The position numbers were made by a program, and so were the translations under genes. Under the pieces are notes generated by a model, which ran no database searches, was not told the DNA's origin, and saw only the letters and a program-made list of their open reading frames with translations. From Saccharibacillus sacchari DSM 19268 (GTDB taxonomy: Bacteria > Bacillota > Bacilli > Paenibacillales > Paenibacillaceae), in NCBI RefSeq assembly GCF_000585395.1, contig NZ_KK073875.1, positions 2,307,344-2,371,343 of the forward strand: a stretch of DNA of 64,000 bases, read 5' to 3'. This document shows, in pieces, positions 37,410 through 46,629 of the stretch (positions within the stretch are counted from its first letter, which is position 1; every line of letters starts with the position of its first letter).

Positions 37410-38357
37410 CTAGCGAATCAACAGCCCGGCAGCGCCGATCATGCCGGCATTGTTGCCCAGCGTCGCCGGTACGATTTGCACGCCTTGTTGCAGCGGTTCC
37501 GGCGTCAGTTGAGCAAAAGTCTCGCGAATCGGCTCAAACAGGATGTCTCCCGCTTTCGATACGCCGCCGCCGATGATGAAGCTTTGCGGGTTCAGCACCG
37601 CCGCGACAGCCGCCATCGACTTGCCCAGATAAAATGCCGCACGTTTCACGATGCGCAGCGCCACTTCGTCGCCCGCTTTGGCGGCGTCGAAGACGGTCTT
37701 GGCCGTAATCTCGCTTGCATCGGCGATGAACGTGCGCTCCCCGCGTTCCACCGCTTCTTTGGCCATGCGAATAATGCCCGTCGCGGAAGATACCGTCTCC
37801 AGGCAGCCTACTTTGCCGCAGCCGCACTGAATGGCTTCCAGATCGGGTACAACATCGATATGACCGATTTCTCCGGCCATGCCCGAGAAGCCTTGGTAAA
37901 TACGGCCGTTGATGATAATACCGCCGCCCACGCCTGTTCCCAGCGTGTAGCAGACACAGTTTTCGATCCCGGCTCCCGCACCGCTCCAGGCTTCGCCGAG
38001 CGCGGCTACGTTGGCATCGTTATCAATCTTAACAGGCTTGCCGAGCCGCTCTTCGAGAATGGCGCGGATCGGAACGTCCTTGAAGCCTATGTTCGGCGCC
38101 ATGACGATGATGCCGTCACGGACATTCGTGAATCCGGCGACTCCGGCTCCGACCCCGGCCAGTTGTTCCCAGGAATAAGGCGATTCTTCAACGACTCGAC
38201 GAACGTAATTCGCCATGTTGGAAATTACGGTCTCCGGTCCTTCCGCCACTCCCGTGGGCCCTTCGTACGTATGCAGCAGAACGCCGCTCTCGCTGCACAG
38301 ACCGACTTTGATCGTGGTGCCGCCCAGATCCATACCGACGTAGACATTTTCAGACAT
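37410..38357 (-). CDS. glcK: glucokinase (ROK family)
   Basis: 315 residues from the ATG at 38357 ([20 protein letters not shown]), with AGGTGG ~9 nt upstream. ATP-binding DLGGTTIK, the catalytic Asp region [13 protein letters not shown] and the ROK zinc motif [14 protein letters not shown] are all present. It phosphorylates glucose to glucose-6-phosphate. It immediately precedes rapZ, giving a carbon-metabolism cluster glcK-rapZ-yvcK-whiA. Confidence 0.95.
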   Translation of the reverse strand: MSENVYVGMDLGGTTIKVGLCSESGVLLHTYEGPTGVAEGPETVISNMANYVRRVVEESPYSWEQLAGVGAGVAGFTNVRDGIIVMAPNIGFKDVPIRAILEERLGKPVKIDNDANVAALGEAWSGAGAGIENCVCYTLGTGVGGGIIINGRIYQGFSGMAGEIGHIDVVPDLEAIQCGCGKVGCLETVSSATGIIRMAKEAVERGERTFIADASEITAKTVFDAAKAGDEVALRIVKRAAFYLGKSMAAVAAVLNPQSFIIGGGVSKAGDILFEPIRETFAQLTPEPLQQGVQIVPATLGNNAGMIGAAGLLIR

Positions 38358-38638
38358 GATACAAGCCACCTTTTTTCTTCTGATATTATAGAAAATCGAA
38401 AATGATGAATCCGTTTGCTTAAGTCCACCTTCGTATCCCACTATAAGCGAACGCCCCCCTTCGGTCAAGCGAGACACCACGCCGCAAAGCCTTGCCCCGC
38501 AAGGGTCGAAAGCCTTTTTTGTAACGCGGCACGCCCGGGGGCGTTGAAACCCTTATGGGGCGCGGGTTTGCGTCGCGGAATGAGTTTTAGCGGCTTGCTG
38601 GTTGCGTTTTGAGAAATCGTGATGAATTTATGCAGAAT

Positions 38639-38672
38639 CGAAAAAACCTTGTCTGCATTGTGCAGGCAAGGT
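38639..38672 (-). terminator. terminator beyond the DUF438 gene
   Basis: ACCTTG..CTGCA pairs with TGCAG..CAAGGT; on the minus strand TTTTTT follows. It lies after repeat R3, ~380 nt beyond the DUF438 gene stop and ahead of glcK. 38358-38638 holds nothing else I recognise. Confidence 0.75.
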
Positions 38673-38690
38673 GAGGTTTTGCTCGAAAGT

Positions 38691-38892
38691 TAGGTTGGCG
38701 GGGGGAAGCGAGAAGACTGCGAGAGAAATTGCCAGCATACGCTTCCGAAGTGCATTTCTTCGAAATGCTTCACAATTCGCTGTTTCACTTGGAAAAGTCG
38801 ATTGAAATTTTTAGTTGAAGTTTTCCAAGTTCAAAGGCGTCTTTCACTGAATTTCTCTCTCCGTCTTCTCGCTTCCAGCTACGTTGGGCTTT
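38691..38892. repeat. structured repeat R3
   Basis: Plus orientation. Inner stem ACTTGGAAAA/TTTTCCAAGT, middle GAGAGAAATT/AATTTCTCTC, outer GGAAGCGAGAAGAC/GTCTTCTCGCTTCC, plus an extra side hairpin GCATTTC/GAAATGC. Constant motifs CTGCG, CGCTGTTTC, CGATTGAA, CAAAGGCG, CACTGAATT. Copies R2, R3 and R5 share outer-stem sequence. Confidence 0.78.
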
Positions 38893-39047
38893 CTAAAACT
38901 TTATTTGATCTTATCTTCAAGATGCAGACAAGACACAAACTTATCATTTTCTTTATAACAGTATTGCTCTAATACATGAATCTACATACAGGTCGCCAAG
39001 CATCCGTTCTCGCCATCTGCCCATACGCTCCTCTTTTACACTTAAAC

Positions 39048-40709
39048 TCACGCTTCCGACAATATCCGCTTCTGCCCTTCCAGTTCCCGAATCGGCGCCA
39101 CGTTTTGGGTAAACTCCAGCGTTCCCAGGTACGTGCCTTGCTCGTCGCGAATCGCAAAGTAGCGGATATAAACGAATTTATCTTTGAACGGAATCCAGAA
39201 GTCTTCGTGATCTTTGCGGCCCGATCTGAAGTCCCGCAGCAGGTCTTCGACGACGTGCACGCTTTGCGGCGGGTGGCAATTTTGTACCGAACGGCCGATG
39301 ACCGCTTTCGTACGGGCGAAGATGCGTTCTTTGCCGTGCGAGAAATACCGGACGATATCGTTCTCGTCGATGTACGTCAGGTCAACCGGGAGGTGGTTCA
39401 TGATAAGCTCCAACTGCTGCACAGACAGAATTCCCGTATTGAACCGGACGTAACCGTCGGAGATCGGCGCTGCGGAGGCAGCAGCTTCCGGCGAAGCGGA
39501 TGCTGTTCCAACGCCGACCGGACGCTGCGGCTGCGCTTGTTGAACGGTCTTCATGCTTCCGCTAACCGATGCCGCCATCTCTGCCGCTTGCCGTGCCATC
39601 TCCGCGGCCTGAGCCGCCATTTTCGCCGCTTGTTCCGCAATGCTGACCGCCTGATCCTGCGCTGGCGGTGCTGTAGGCGCAGGCGTCGATGCTGCTTGTT
39701 CCTCCTGCTGCTGTTGCCGCAGCATATCCGCTACCCACTGCGGCATGCCTTCCGGCTTCTCTCCCCCTGCCAAAAACGACGGCATAGCTGCTGCATCTTC
39801 ACCGTGGGCATGGCTAGCTTCCAAATGACCCTCGAGTCCGCGAGATATCGGTGCAGGTTGTTCGGCTTCCAACATAGCTCCAGGCTCCGCTGCCCGCGTC
39901 GGAACCCAACGAGCCGTGCCGGGAATGAGGCAGTAGCCGATCTCTTCCGTCTCTTCCGCGATTTTTACCCATTCGTCTTCCGTCAGCTTTTTGAGCGCCA
40001 TCGGCAGCAGGATATTTTCTTCTTTGAAAATCATCTCTTCGACTTCGCGCACAGACGCTTCGATCCTCGTCTTCACCGCTTCGCGATCGCCGTTATAGTC
40101 TGCCAGCAAGGCTTTTGCCGCTTTGATCTCCGCGCGAATGCCGTCATCCACGCCCCACATTACCTGCGTCGGACCGTAGATCCCGTAGCGCTCCAGATAC
40201 GGGAACAGCAGATTTTCTTTTCTCGAATAATGCTTGTCCACGTCCAACAGCAAGTTGAGGTCTTCCAACAGCTTATAGCGGTTCGCATCCGAATCATCCT
40301 TCATGAACTTGTCCAGATGCAGCGAGATCGAGAAACCCGTCAGACGCTCCAGTTCCCGGTTTTCCAATTTGAACGTATGCACCGGGTGTCCGGGCTGCGA
40401 CTCGGGCGCCGAAGAAGAGGAACCGTGAATATCCGAGATTGCCCCGTCGAAGATCGAAGCATGGACCGAGCACAATCGCTGCACTTCGGATACGGGAATG
40501 CCTTCCTCTCGCATCAACGATTCTTCAAGCAGCGAAATCTCCTCGACTTCCACGCTGCCTACCGCCGCACGGAAACGTTCTTTGACCTGCGCCGGATCGA
40601 CTCCCTCGTGCAGCTGCTTGATAATGGCTTTCAGTTCTTCTCTCCGACGCAGCTGCTGCTCATCCATATGCCCTGCCGCGTGCTCTCGATTATTAATCAG
40701 TTCGCTCAT
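39048..40709 (-). CDS. DUF438 / hemerythrin-like / PAS domain protein
   Basis: 553 residues from the ATG at 40709 (MSELINNREHAAGHMDEQQL), with GGAGGAACCGAAG upstream. The N-terminal DUF438 (~15-85), then a His/Glu-rich helical domain typical of hemerythrin HHE (HLDKFMKDD.., DKHYSRKENLLFPYLE, EEENILLPMALKKL; about 120-270), a ~150-residue Ala/Gln-rich linker with repeated AAEMARQAAEMA, and a C-terminal PAS domain (~410-545, LTYIDENDIVRYFSHGKERI). Such proteins bind O2, NO or metal and may act in redox stress. It is co-directional with a DUF1858 gene 51 nt upstream, probably one operon. Confidence 0.88.
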   Translation of the reverse strand: MSELINNREHAAGHMDEQQLRRREELKAIIKQLHEGVDPAQVKERFRAAVGSVEVEEISLLEESLMREEGIPVSEVQRLCSVHASIFDGAISDIHGSSSSAPESQPGHPVHTFKLENRELERLTGFSISLHLDKFMKDDSDANRYKLLEDLNLLLDVDKHYSRKENLLFPYLERYGIYGPTQVMWGVDDGIRAEIKAAKALLADYNGDREAVKTRIEASVREVEEMIFKEENILLPMALKKLTEDEWVKIAEETEEIGYCLIPGTARWVPTRAAEPGAMLEAEQPAPISRGLEGHLEASHAHGEDAAAMPSFLAGGEKPEGMPQWVADMLRQQQQEEQAASTPAPTAPPAQDQAVSIAEQAAKMAAQAAEMARQAAEMAASVSGSMKTVQQAQPQRPVGVGTASASPEAAASAAPISDGYVRFNTGILSVQQLELIMNHLPVDLTYIDENDIVRYFSHGKERIFARTKAVIGRSVQNCHPPQSVHVVEDLLRDFRSGRKDHEDFWIPFKDKFVYIRYFAIRDEQGTYLGTLEFTQNVAPIRELEGQKRILSEA

Positions 40710-40760
40710 CTTCGGTTCCTCCTTATTGTCATTCAATGCTGAACGCCCACCCTATATGTC

Positions 40761-40988
40761 CTAACCTTCAACCTCGTAGCCATGCGCTTCAAAAGCCTGC
40801 CGCATCTGTTCCGGGTCGATCCGCTTCATTTTCGCACCCTTCAGGGGCGTCATGAACTTGCCCATCGTCTCCAACATGGCCGGTTCGACGATCTTTTTAA
40901 AACCAAGCGCAAACATAATCGTCGCAACCTCCGGCTCCTCGTTCACCAGCTCATGCACGCTCCGGTTCAAATCGATCTTTTTGCCCAT
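40761..40988 (-). CDS. DUF1858 domain protein
   Basis: 75 residues: MGKKIDLNRSVHELVNEEPE ... ALGF ... is the DUF1858 pattern, a small domain often found alone or fused to hemerythrin/ScdA-like iron-sulfur repair proteins. GGGGCGG lies ~10 nt before the ATG. Its location just upstream of the DUF438-hemerythrin-PAS gene fits a joint role in redox or nitrosative stress, which is inference from context. Confidence 0.85.
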   Translation of the reverse strand: MGKKIDLNRSVHELVNEEPEVATIMFALGFKKIVEPAMLETMGKFMTPLKGAKMKRIDPEQMRQAFEAHGYEVEG

Positions 40989-41105
40989 TCATGATCCGCC
41001 CCTTTCCGACTGCTTTAAATTTTTCTGAAAACAATTCTCAATCAAAATGTAGCATGCCGTTATCTACCGACTTGTGATTCTACGCACAATCTTTTTATCC
41101 ATGCA

Positions 41106-41142
41106 AAAAAGAGCCTTGAAGATGTCTTCGGCGGCTCTTTTC
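41106..41142 (-). terminator. terminator after the ATPase gene
   Basis: AAAAGAGCC pairs with GGCTCTTTT; the minus strand then has TTTTTTGC. Confidence 0.8.
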
Positions 41143-41174
41143 GTTCCGTATTTACGATGACGATACGCTTGCCT

Positions 41175-41960
41175 TCACTCTTCTTCGTCACTCAGCAAAC
41201 GTTCCAGCATCTGCTCCCGATTGTTCAAAAATTCCCGGGTCACGATATAATGCTCCGTTTCTTCAAGCCCGCATTCCCGAATCCCCCCTGCCGTCAGGTT
41301 GTACAGCCGACAATGCGGATACGCCATCAACAGCGGGGAATGCGTCGAGATAATGAATTGCCCGCCGCTGCGCGCCAGTTCATGAATGCGCGTCAACATC
41401 GCCAACTGCCGAACGGGAGACAAAGCCGCTTCCGGCTCGTCGAGAATGAACAGTCCGTTAGATCCGAACCGATGCATGAACGTCGCGAAAAAAGCTTCTC
41501 CGTGCGACTGCTCGTGCAGCGAACGCCCGCCGTAGCTGTCGATGATTTTGCCGCCGCGCCCCGGTTCCTTATCCAGCTCGTCGATCGTCGTCGCCACGTT
41601 GTAATAACTCTCCGCCCGGAAAAAGAACCCGTCCTGCGGACGCGCCGTGCCCCGAATCAGCCGCAGATGCCGATGCAGCGGGGAATGGGTTTCCGCCGTT
41701 GCGAAGTTGAAGTTCAGCGTCCCGCCTTCCGGGTTGAAGCCCCAGGCTGCCGCAATCGCTTCGAGGAGCGTGGATTTGCCGACTCCGTTTTCACCGATGA
41801 TATATGTCACCCGATCATGAAAATCAATACTCTCCAGTTCTTTTACCGCAGGCAGGTTGAACGGATACATCTCGGGTTGTTCAATCTTTTCTCGCAGCAG
41901 CTCCGCCCGGCGCAGATACCGACGGTCCGCTCCACCCGGACTTCTTCCGATTTTGCTCAT
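41175..41960 (-). CDS. AAA/ABC-type predicted ATPase (COG3910-like)
   Basis: 261 residues from the ATG at 41960 (MSKIGRSPGGADRRYLRRAE), directly after GGAGGATGTTC. Walker A GENGVGKSTLLEAIA (about 60), a signature-like GRSLHEQSHGEAFFATF, Walker B LFILDEPEAALSP and the switch His in IISTHSPLLMA are all present, so ATP hydrolysis is likely. Stand-alone ATPases of this group have no agreed role; some work with nucleases. No nuclease partner is next to it here. Bracketed by its own terminator and that of trxB. Confidence 0.82.
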   Translation of the reverse strand: MSKIGRSPGGADRRYLRRAELLREKIEQPEMYPFNLPAVKELESIDFHDRVTYIIGENGVGKSTLLEAIAAAWGFNPEGGTLNFNFATAETHSPLHRHLRLIRGTARPQDGFFFRAESYYNVATTIDELDKEPGRGGKIIDSYGGRSLHEQSHGEAFFATFMHRFGSNGLFILDEPEAALSPVRQLAMLTRIHELARSGGQFIISTHSPLLMAYPHCRLYNLTAGGIRECGLEETEHYIVTREFLNNREQMLERLLSDEEE

Positions 41961-42001
41961 GAACATCCTCCGATCTTTTTCCTGGGCCAAGATGCTTCTA
42001 T

Positions 42002-42056
42002 AAAAAGAACGCGCAGGCGAAAGATTCCGTTGGCGGATTCTTGTCTGCGCGTTCTT
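42002..42056 (-). terminator. terminator after trxB
   Basis: AAGAACGCGCAG pairs with CTGCGCGTTCTT, with an inner GAATCC/GGATTC stem; TTTTTATAG follows on the minus strand. Confidence 0.85.
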
Positions 42057-42084
42057 GGATTTAGATTGAGGTTTCTTTTAAAAA

Positions 42085-43044
42085 TTAACGATCGAGCGTC
42101 TCGCTCCAGTCGTGCACGATGCTGCCTTCAAGATACTTCTCGCAGTCCATCGCCGCTTGGCAGCCGCTGCCCGCAGCCGTGATCGCTTGACGGTATTTCG
42201 TGTCCTGCACGTCGCCGCACGCGAAAATGCCCGGAATATTGGTTTCCGTCGTACCCGGATTCACCACGACATAGCCGTGACCGTCCAGATCGACCTGGCC
42301 TTGCAGGAACGTCGTGTTCGGCGTATGGCCGATTGCCACGAATACGCCGTCCGCTTCCAGCAGTTCTTCCTGACCCGTCTCGTTGTTGAACACTTTCAGT
42401 CCTTGGAGACCACTATCGCCCGCAACCACTTCCAGCGGCTTACGGTTGAGCGCCCAGGAGACTTTCTCGTTCTCTCGCGCGCGATCCTGCATGATCTTCG
42501 ATGCGCGCAGCTCGTCACGGCGGTTAACGACCGTAACTTCCGTCGCAAAGCGCGTCAAGAAGCTGGCTTCTTCCATTGCCGAGTCCCCGCCGCCGACCAC
42601 GATGAGCTTTTTGCCGCGGAAAAAGAACCCGTCGCAAGTCGCGCATGTGCTGACGCCGCGTCCGATATTATCCTGCTCTCCCGGAATGCCGAGGTAACGG
42701 GCGGATGCTCCTGTCGAGATGATGACCGAGTCCGCTTCGATCGTTCCCGTGCCTTCAACGGTAATTTTGAACGGACGCTGCGAGAAATCGACGGCATCTA
42801 CCCAACCGTTCATGAACTCGGCACCGAAACGCTCGGCCTGCTTGCGCATATTGTCCATCAGTTCCGGTCCCATAATTCCGTCAGGGAAGCCCGGGAAGTT
42901 CTCGATTTCGGTCGTTGTCGTCAATTGTCCGCCCGGTTGAAGACCTTCGATCACGAGCGGGTTCAGGTTGGCACGAGCCAAATAAATAGCCGAAGTCAGG
43001 CCCGACGGACCTGTTCCGATTACTACAGTCTTGTATTTCTGCAT
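42085..43044 (-). CDS. trxB: thioredoxin reductase
   Basis: 319 residues, standard for the low-molecular-weight type. FAD-binding GTGPSGLTSAIYLARA, the redox-active CATC in VSTCATCDGFFFRGKK (about 134-137), the NADPH-binding GGGDSAMEEA and the C-terminal GIFACGDVQDTKYRQ are all visible. It keeps thioredoxin reduced using NADPH. AGGAGGATGCCTAG precedes the ATG. It lies 69 nt downstream of a TPR-HTH gene on the same strand. Confidence 0.98.
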   Translation of the reverse strand: MQKYKTVVIGTGPSGLTSAIYLARANLNPLVIEGLQPGGQLTTTTEIENFPGFPDGIMGPELMDNMRKQAERFGAEFMNGWVDAVDFSQRPFKITVEGTGTIEADSVIISTGASARYLGIPGEQDNIGRGVSTCATCDGFFFRGKKLIVVGGGDSAMEEASFLTRFATEVTVVNRRDELRASKIMQDRARENEKVSWALNRKPLEVVAGDSGLQGLKVFNNETGQEELLEADGVFVAIGHTPNTTFLQGQVDLDGHGYVVVNPGTTETNIPGIFACGDVQDTKYRQAITAAGSGCQAAMDCEKYLEGSIVHDWSETLDR

Positions 43045-43113
43045 CTAGGCATCCTCCTCAGGACAAGTTTGAGTGTTATGAAATCATGACGGAGTCCAAT
43101 CATTGCCGGACGG

Positions 43114-44838
43114 TTACAGTCCTTTGCGATGATCTCTTCCGTGCATGGTCATACGTTCCTTGATATTGCATACTTGATCGATTCGTTTGACATAGCGGCC
43201 GACCGTCGAAGCAGACACGCCGTAGCGCCGTCCCGTTTCTTCATAGGTCGACTCTCCGCGGCGCAGCTTGTCCGTCAAATAATCAAGGGCCGCGGCCCAA
43301 CCTTCGGCGTACGACAGCACCGGCACGTCCGGATACAGTCTACGCAAAAAATCGGTCCATAAGGCTTCCAGATCACGGCGAAGGCCAAAGTCGCCCGGTG
43401 CGCACGAAGCGCGAAGCGCCGTATCCAAGACGTCCTGCCAACGCTTTTCCCAGACGGGCAGTTCAGCCGGCTCCCTGGAGAACTTGAGTTCCGGCCGTTC
43501 ATCTTCTTCAGTCGGATCATGGGCGATCTCGCCCAATGCAACGCGAGCGAGTTCGCGCAATTCTGCGGCTTCGGCTTCATTTTCAGCCAACCCGCGCAAT
43601 ACTTTCGTCATCTCGTCATCCGCCAAGGGACGGCAAGCTTGGAGCGCATGGCGTTTTTCCTCTTCGGTGCCGGAGTGCAAGGTGTGAAGCAACGCTTCAC
43701 GAATAGCAGGCGAGTCCTCGGGCAGACGTTCTTCCCAACGACGCCAAAGCTCGGAGCGCTTAACGGCCTCCAATCGGTAATGGTAGCTCACCGTTTCGGC
43801 AATGCCGTTTTTTCTCCATTCCGGCAAACGCGTCAAATAATATTCGGCTGCTTCGGCATCCGGATCAAGCTTTAGCGTCTGCTTCCACAACTTTTCCGCC
43901 GTATCGATCCGTCCGCTCAACAATGCCGCTACGGCACAATAATGGTGGATGGACGGATCAGCCGACGACTCGTCGCCTGCCAACAACCTGCGAAAATGCT
44001 GATACGCCGCTTCATGCTCGCCCAAAATGCCCAGCGTAGTCGCCAGTTTGAAGGCATGCTCGCGATGGAAAGGCACAATCGCAGCCAAACGCCGGCCGAG
44101 TCGTACCGCTTCCTCCGCTCCGTCCGGGCCGGAATGACGACGGAAGATCGCCAAGTTGCACAAACCGTGCAAATTTCCCGGTTCGCTCCGAAGCACCTCT
44201 TCCACCGTCGCAAGCGCCCGATCCGTCATGCCCATGTAATAGTAGGCCAAGGCCAGATTGTTGGATGCGGCAGCAAAGCCCGGGTAGTCCTCCAGCAGTT
44301 CCTCCAACAAATCCGCCGCCTCGGAAAACATGCCTTCTTCCAGCATCGTCCGCGCGCGCTCATGACGATCCGATCCCCGGCGCGCCAGCACGCTATGATC
44401 TCGAACATTCCGCTTCAGCTCTACCTGGAGCAGCTCGATCATCTCTTCCGCCTCGTGCAGGAACTGTCCCGAAGCATCCGCCTCCAGATAGGCAAGCAGT
44501 GCTTCTTCGGCCTCTTCGAATCGTTCCATGTTGGCAAAATTATTCGCCATATAGAATCGGCACTCCGTCATGGACGGGTCAACCTGTTCGAGCACATGCA
44601 GCAGCACCTCGTTCGAAGCTTCATAATCGCCCATCTCGGATAAGATACCCGCCATGTTGCAGTGATTGACCGGATTGCCCGGCTTCAATTCTACGGCTTT
44701 GCGAAAATATTTTAACGCCTTGTCATATTGGTAGCGATCCAGCGCCCGGACGGCTCTTTCGAAGAAAAAGCTTTCGTCCATGGTCAAAGAAACCACATGA
44801 CTTTGCGGCTTCTCTTCACGCCGATAATTCCCGTTCAC
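43114..44838 (-). CDS. TPR-repeat protein with C-terminal helix-turn-helix
   Basis: 574 residues, GTG start with GGGGG ~12 nt upstream. Several TPR units are visible: ALDRYQYDKALKYFRKAVEL (about 30-65), AGILSEMGDYEASNEVLLHV, ASNNLALAYYYMGMTDRALA and AAYQHFRRLLAG. A charged middle region (~370-470) follows. The last ~45 residues contain STYEETGRRYGVSASTVGRY, a classic HTH, then a short basic tail. No signal peptide. I infer a cytoplasmic regulator or scaffold. Its position just upstream of trxB suggests co-transcription. No specific family name can be given. Confidence 0.75.
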   Translation of the reverse strand: MNGNYRREEKPQSHVVSLTMDESFFFERAVRALDRYQYDKALKYFRKAVELKPGNPVNHCNMAGILSEMGDYEASNEVLLHVLEQVDPSMTECRFYMANNFANMERFEEAEEALLAYLEADASGQFLHEAEEMIELLQVELKRNVRDHSVLARRGSDRHERARTMLEEGMFSEAADLLEELLEDYPGFAAASNNLALAYYYMGMTDRALATVEEVLRSEPGNLHGLCNLAIFRRHSGPDGAEEAVRLGRRLAAIVPFHREHAFKLATTLGILGEHEAAYQHFRRLLAGDESSADPSIHHYCAVAALLSGRIDTAEKLWKQTLKLDPDAEAAEYYLTRLPEWRKNGIAETVSYHYRLEAVKRSELWRRWEERLPEDSPAIREALLHTLHSGTEEEKRHALQACRPLADDEMTKVLRGLAENEAEAAELRELARVALGEIAHDPTEEDERPELKFSREPAELPVWEKRWQDVLDTALRASCAPGDFGLRRDLEALWTDFLRRLYPDVPVLSYAEGWAAALDYLTDKLRRGESTYEETGRRYGVSASTVGRYVKRIDQVCNIKERMTMHGRDHRKGL

Positions 44839-44889
44839 CTGAGCAAGGCCCCCTTTGTTAACTGCTTAAAATCGAATATCCAGATCAGT

Positions 44890-45105
44890 ATAACACACTT
44901 GCATGGGCCCCCCAAGAGCAAGGCCGACCCTGCCGATCCCTCGCTGCGCGAAGGTTCCGCGGCAGGAAATCGAAGCCGGGGAGGCAAAGCTTAAAATGGA
45001 AATTTCCCGATTGCAACCGGCCTCTGATCGAAACGGGGCCTTCCGCGCAGAAATCCGACATACCGAACTTCTGCCGCAGACGGCCTCGGTGCTTCGTGCA
45101 TGAGC
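44890..45105. repeat. imperfect long inverted repeat
   Basis: Blocks of the left half (GCAAGGCCGA, CGCTGCGCGAAGG) are found in reverse complement in the right half (GAGGCCGTC, TTTCTGCGCGGAAGG), with a GGAAATTTCC palindrome in the middle. Pairing is interrupted. It directly abuts MITE-like copy B. No gene seen in 44839-45273. Confidence 0.4.
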
Positions 45106-45269
45106 TAGGGCGTGTACGCAAACTCAACGCCGTGCATCTTGACCTGCCTTTTCGTCCTCTGCATTGTCATTTTCCCTTGACGTACCCCGGCACGCCTTCA
45201 GAAAAATTCCTTGCCGAGAACGAAAATTCAGCTCAATCTGCTCCCGACGGAGTTTGCGTACACGCCCTG
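45106..45269. repeat. MITE-like element, copy B
   Basis: Terminal inverted repeats TAGGGCGTGTACGCAAACTC and GAGTTTGCGTACACGCCCT. Relative to copies A and C the block CTTCAAACC is replaced by ACGCAAACTC at both ends together. The interior shares CATTTTCCCTTGACGT and GGCACGCCTTCAGAAAA with copy C. It ends 5 nt before the prs stop codon. Confidence 0.75.
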
Positions 45270-45273
45270 ACTA

Positions 45274-46221
45274 TTAAATACCCGAATCGCTGAACAATGT
45301 CGCAAGCGATCCGCCTTCCAAAATGATATGGATCGCCCGAGCCAGCATAGGCGCGACCGGCAATACGGTAAATCGTTCCGAGTGATCCTCCGGCAGCGCG
45401 ATCGAATCCGTGATGACCACTTCCGAGATGCTTGGATGATCCAGGCGCTGAAGGGCCCCGTCAGAGAATACCCCGTGCGTGGCACATACAATCGGGTCTT
45501 TCGCATTTCGTTCTTTCAGACCTTCGACGACTTTGAGAATGGTCGATCCGGTATCGATCAAGTCTTCCATGATGATCGGCGTACGTCCTTCGACTTCGCC
45601 GATCACATGCGTGATCATCGCCTCGTTATGAGACGGACGTTTTTTGAGCATGATCGCGACTGGCGAGTCGAGTCGATTCGCCAGCTTTTCGGCCAACTTT
45701 GCACGACCCGCGTCCGGAGACACGACAACCGGGTCTTTAATGTTTTTGCTGCGCAAGTAATCGGCGATCAAGTCCAGCGTCGTCAGATGATCGACCGGAA
45801 TATTGAAGAATCCTTGGATTGCGGCAGCGTGAAGTTCGATCGTGACGACGCGGCTGGCCCCGGCCGTCGTCAACACATCCGCTACCATCTTGGCCGAGAT
45901 TGGCTCGCGCGGAGCGGCTTTGCGTTCCTGACGGGCATAACCGTAATACGGGATTACCACGTTGACCGTACGCGCCGAAGCACGCTTGGCCGCGTCGATC
46001 ATCACGAGCAGCTCGACAAAATGCTCATTGATCGGGTGAGAAAGCGATTGAACGATAAAGACGTCCAGGTTGCGAATACTCTCTTCGTAATGTACATAAC
46101 TCTCGCCGCTCTTAAATTTGGTCAGTTTCACTCTACCGGGCGTAACACCCAGATCACCGCAGATCCGGTCCACTAGGCCCGGATTGGACGACCCCGAAAA
46201 TATACGCATCCTGTGCTGCAT
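45274..46221 (-). CDS. prs: ribose-phosphate pyrophosphokinase
   Basis: 315 residues from the ATG at 46221 (MQHRMRIFSGSSNPGLVDRI), with GGGAGG 7 nt upstream; the frame to 46269 has no support. The flexible-loop YYGYARQERKAAPREPISAK and the PRPP-binding IIMEDLIDTGSTI are conserved. It makes PRPP from ribose-5-phosphate and ATP, the precursor for HisG in the nearby his operon and for purine synthesis. It is separated from the his genes by R4/R5. One residue pattern differs from the usual KRPSHNxxMxxxxIG only slightly. Confidence 0.95.
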   Translation of the reverse strand: MQHRMRIFSGSSNPGLVDRICGDLGVTPGRVKLTKFKSGESYVHYEESIRNLDVFIVQSLSHPINEHFVELLVMIDAAKRASARTVNVVIPYYGYARQERKAAPREPISAKMVADVLTTAGASRVVTIELHAAAIQGFFNIPVDHLTTLDLIADYLRSKNIKDPVVVSPDAGRAKLAEKLANRLDSPVAIMLKKRPSHNEAMITHVIGEVEGRTPIIMEDLIDTGSTILKVVEGLKERNAKDPIVCATHGVFSDGALQRLDHPSISEVVITDSIALPEDHSERFTVLPVAPMLARAIHIILEGGSLATLFSDSGI

Positions 46222-46370
46222 GGCACCCTCCCGCATGTTCTTTTTCTTGACTTTGTATGGATCTTTCATTGATCTTTCTTGGTCTGCTTTTGATTATACC
46301 CCAATCGCGGGGAGCGCAAAAGCAAAGAGACGCCGATCATGGCGTCCCGAAATTCTCTGGAAAGTTTTCT

Positions 46371-46526
46371 ATGTTGGGGAAGCTAGGCGCTGCGGGGAAA
46401 TTCGTTTCGGTCGCGTGTTGAAATCGAGAAAATAGATTGAAACTGTTTATATGTTTTTTCTCGATTTCAAAGGCGAACACTTCGTTCCTACACTGAATTC
46501 CCCCTCCGCTATTGCTTCCTACAATA
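46371..46526. repeat. structured repeat R4
   Basis: Plus orientation. Inner stem GAAATCGAGAAAA/TTTTCTCGATTTC, middle stem GGGGAAATTC/GAATTCCCC, outer stem GGAAGC/GCTTCC extended by TATGTTG/CAATAG. Constant motifs CTGCG, GTCGCGTGTTG, AGATTGAA, CAAAGGCGAACACTTCGTT, CACTGAATT. Confidence 0.78.
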
Positions 46527-46629
46527 GAATAAACTTGCTCGATAATATCGGCTTTTGTTAGAAAGCCTTAAATTACGCTAAATCGCTCCGATGTTTATAC
46601 GCTTTACTTTTTTCGAAAAACTCTCGACC

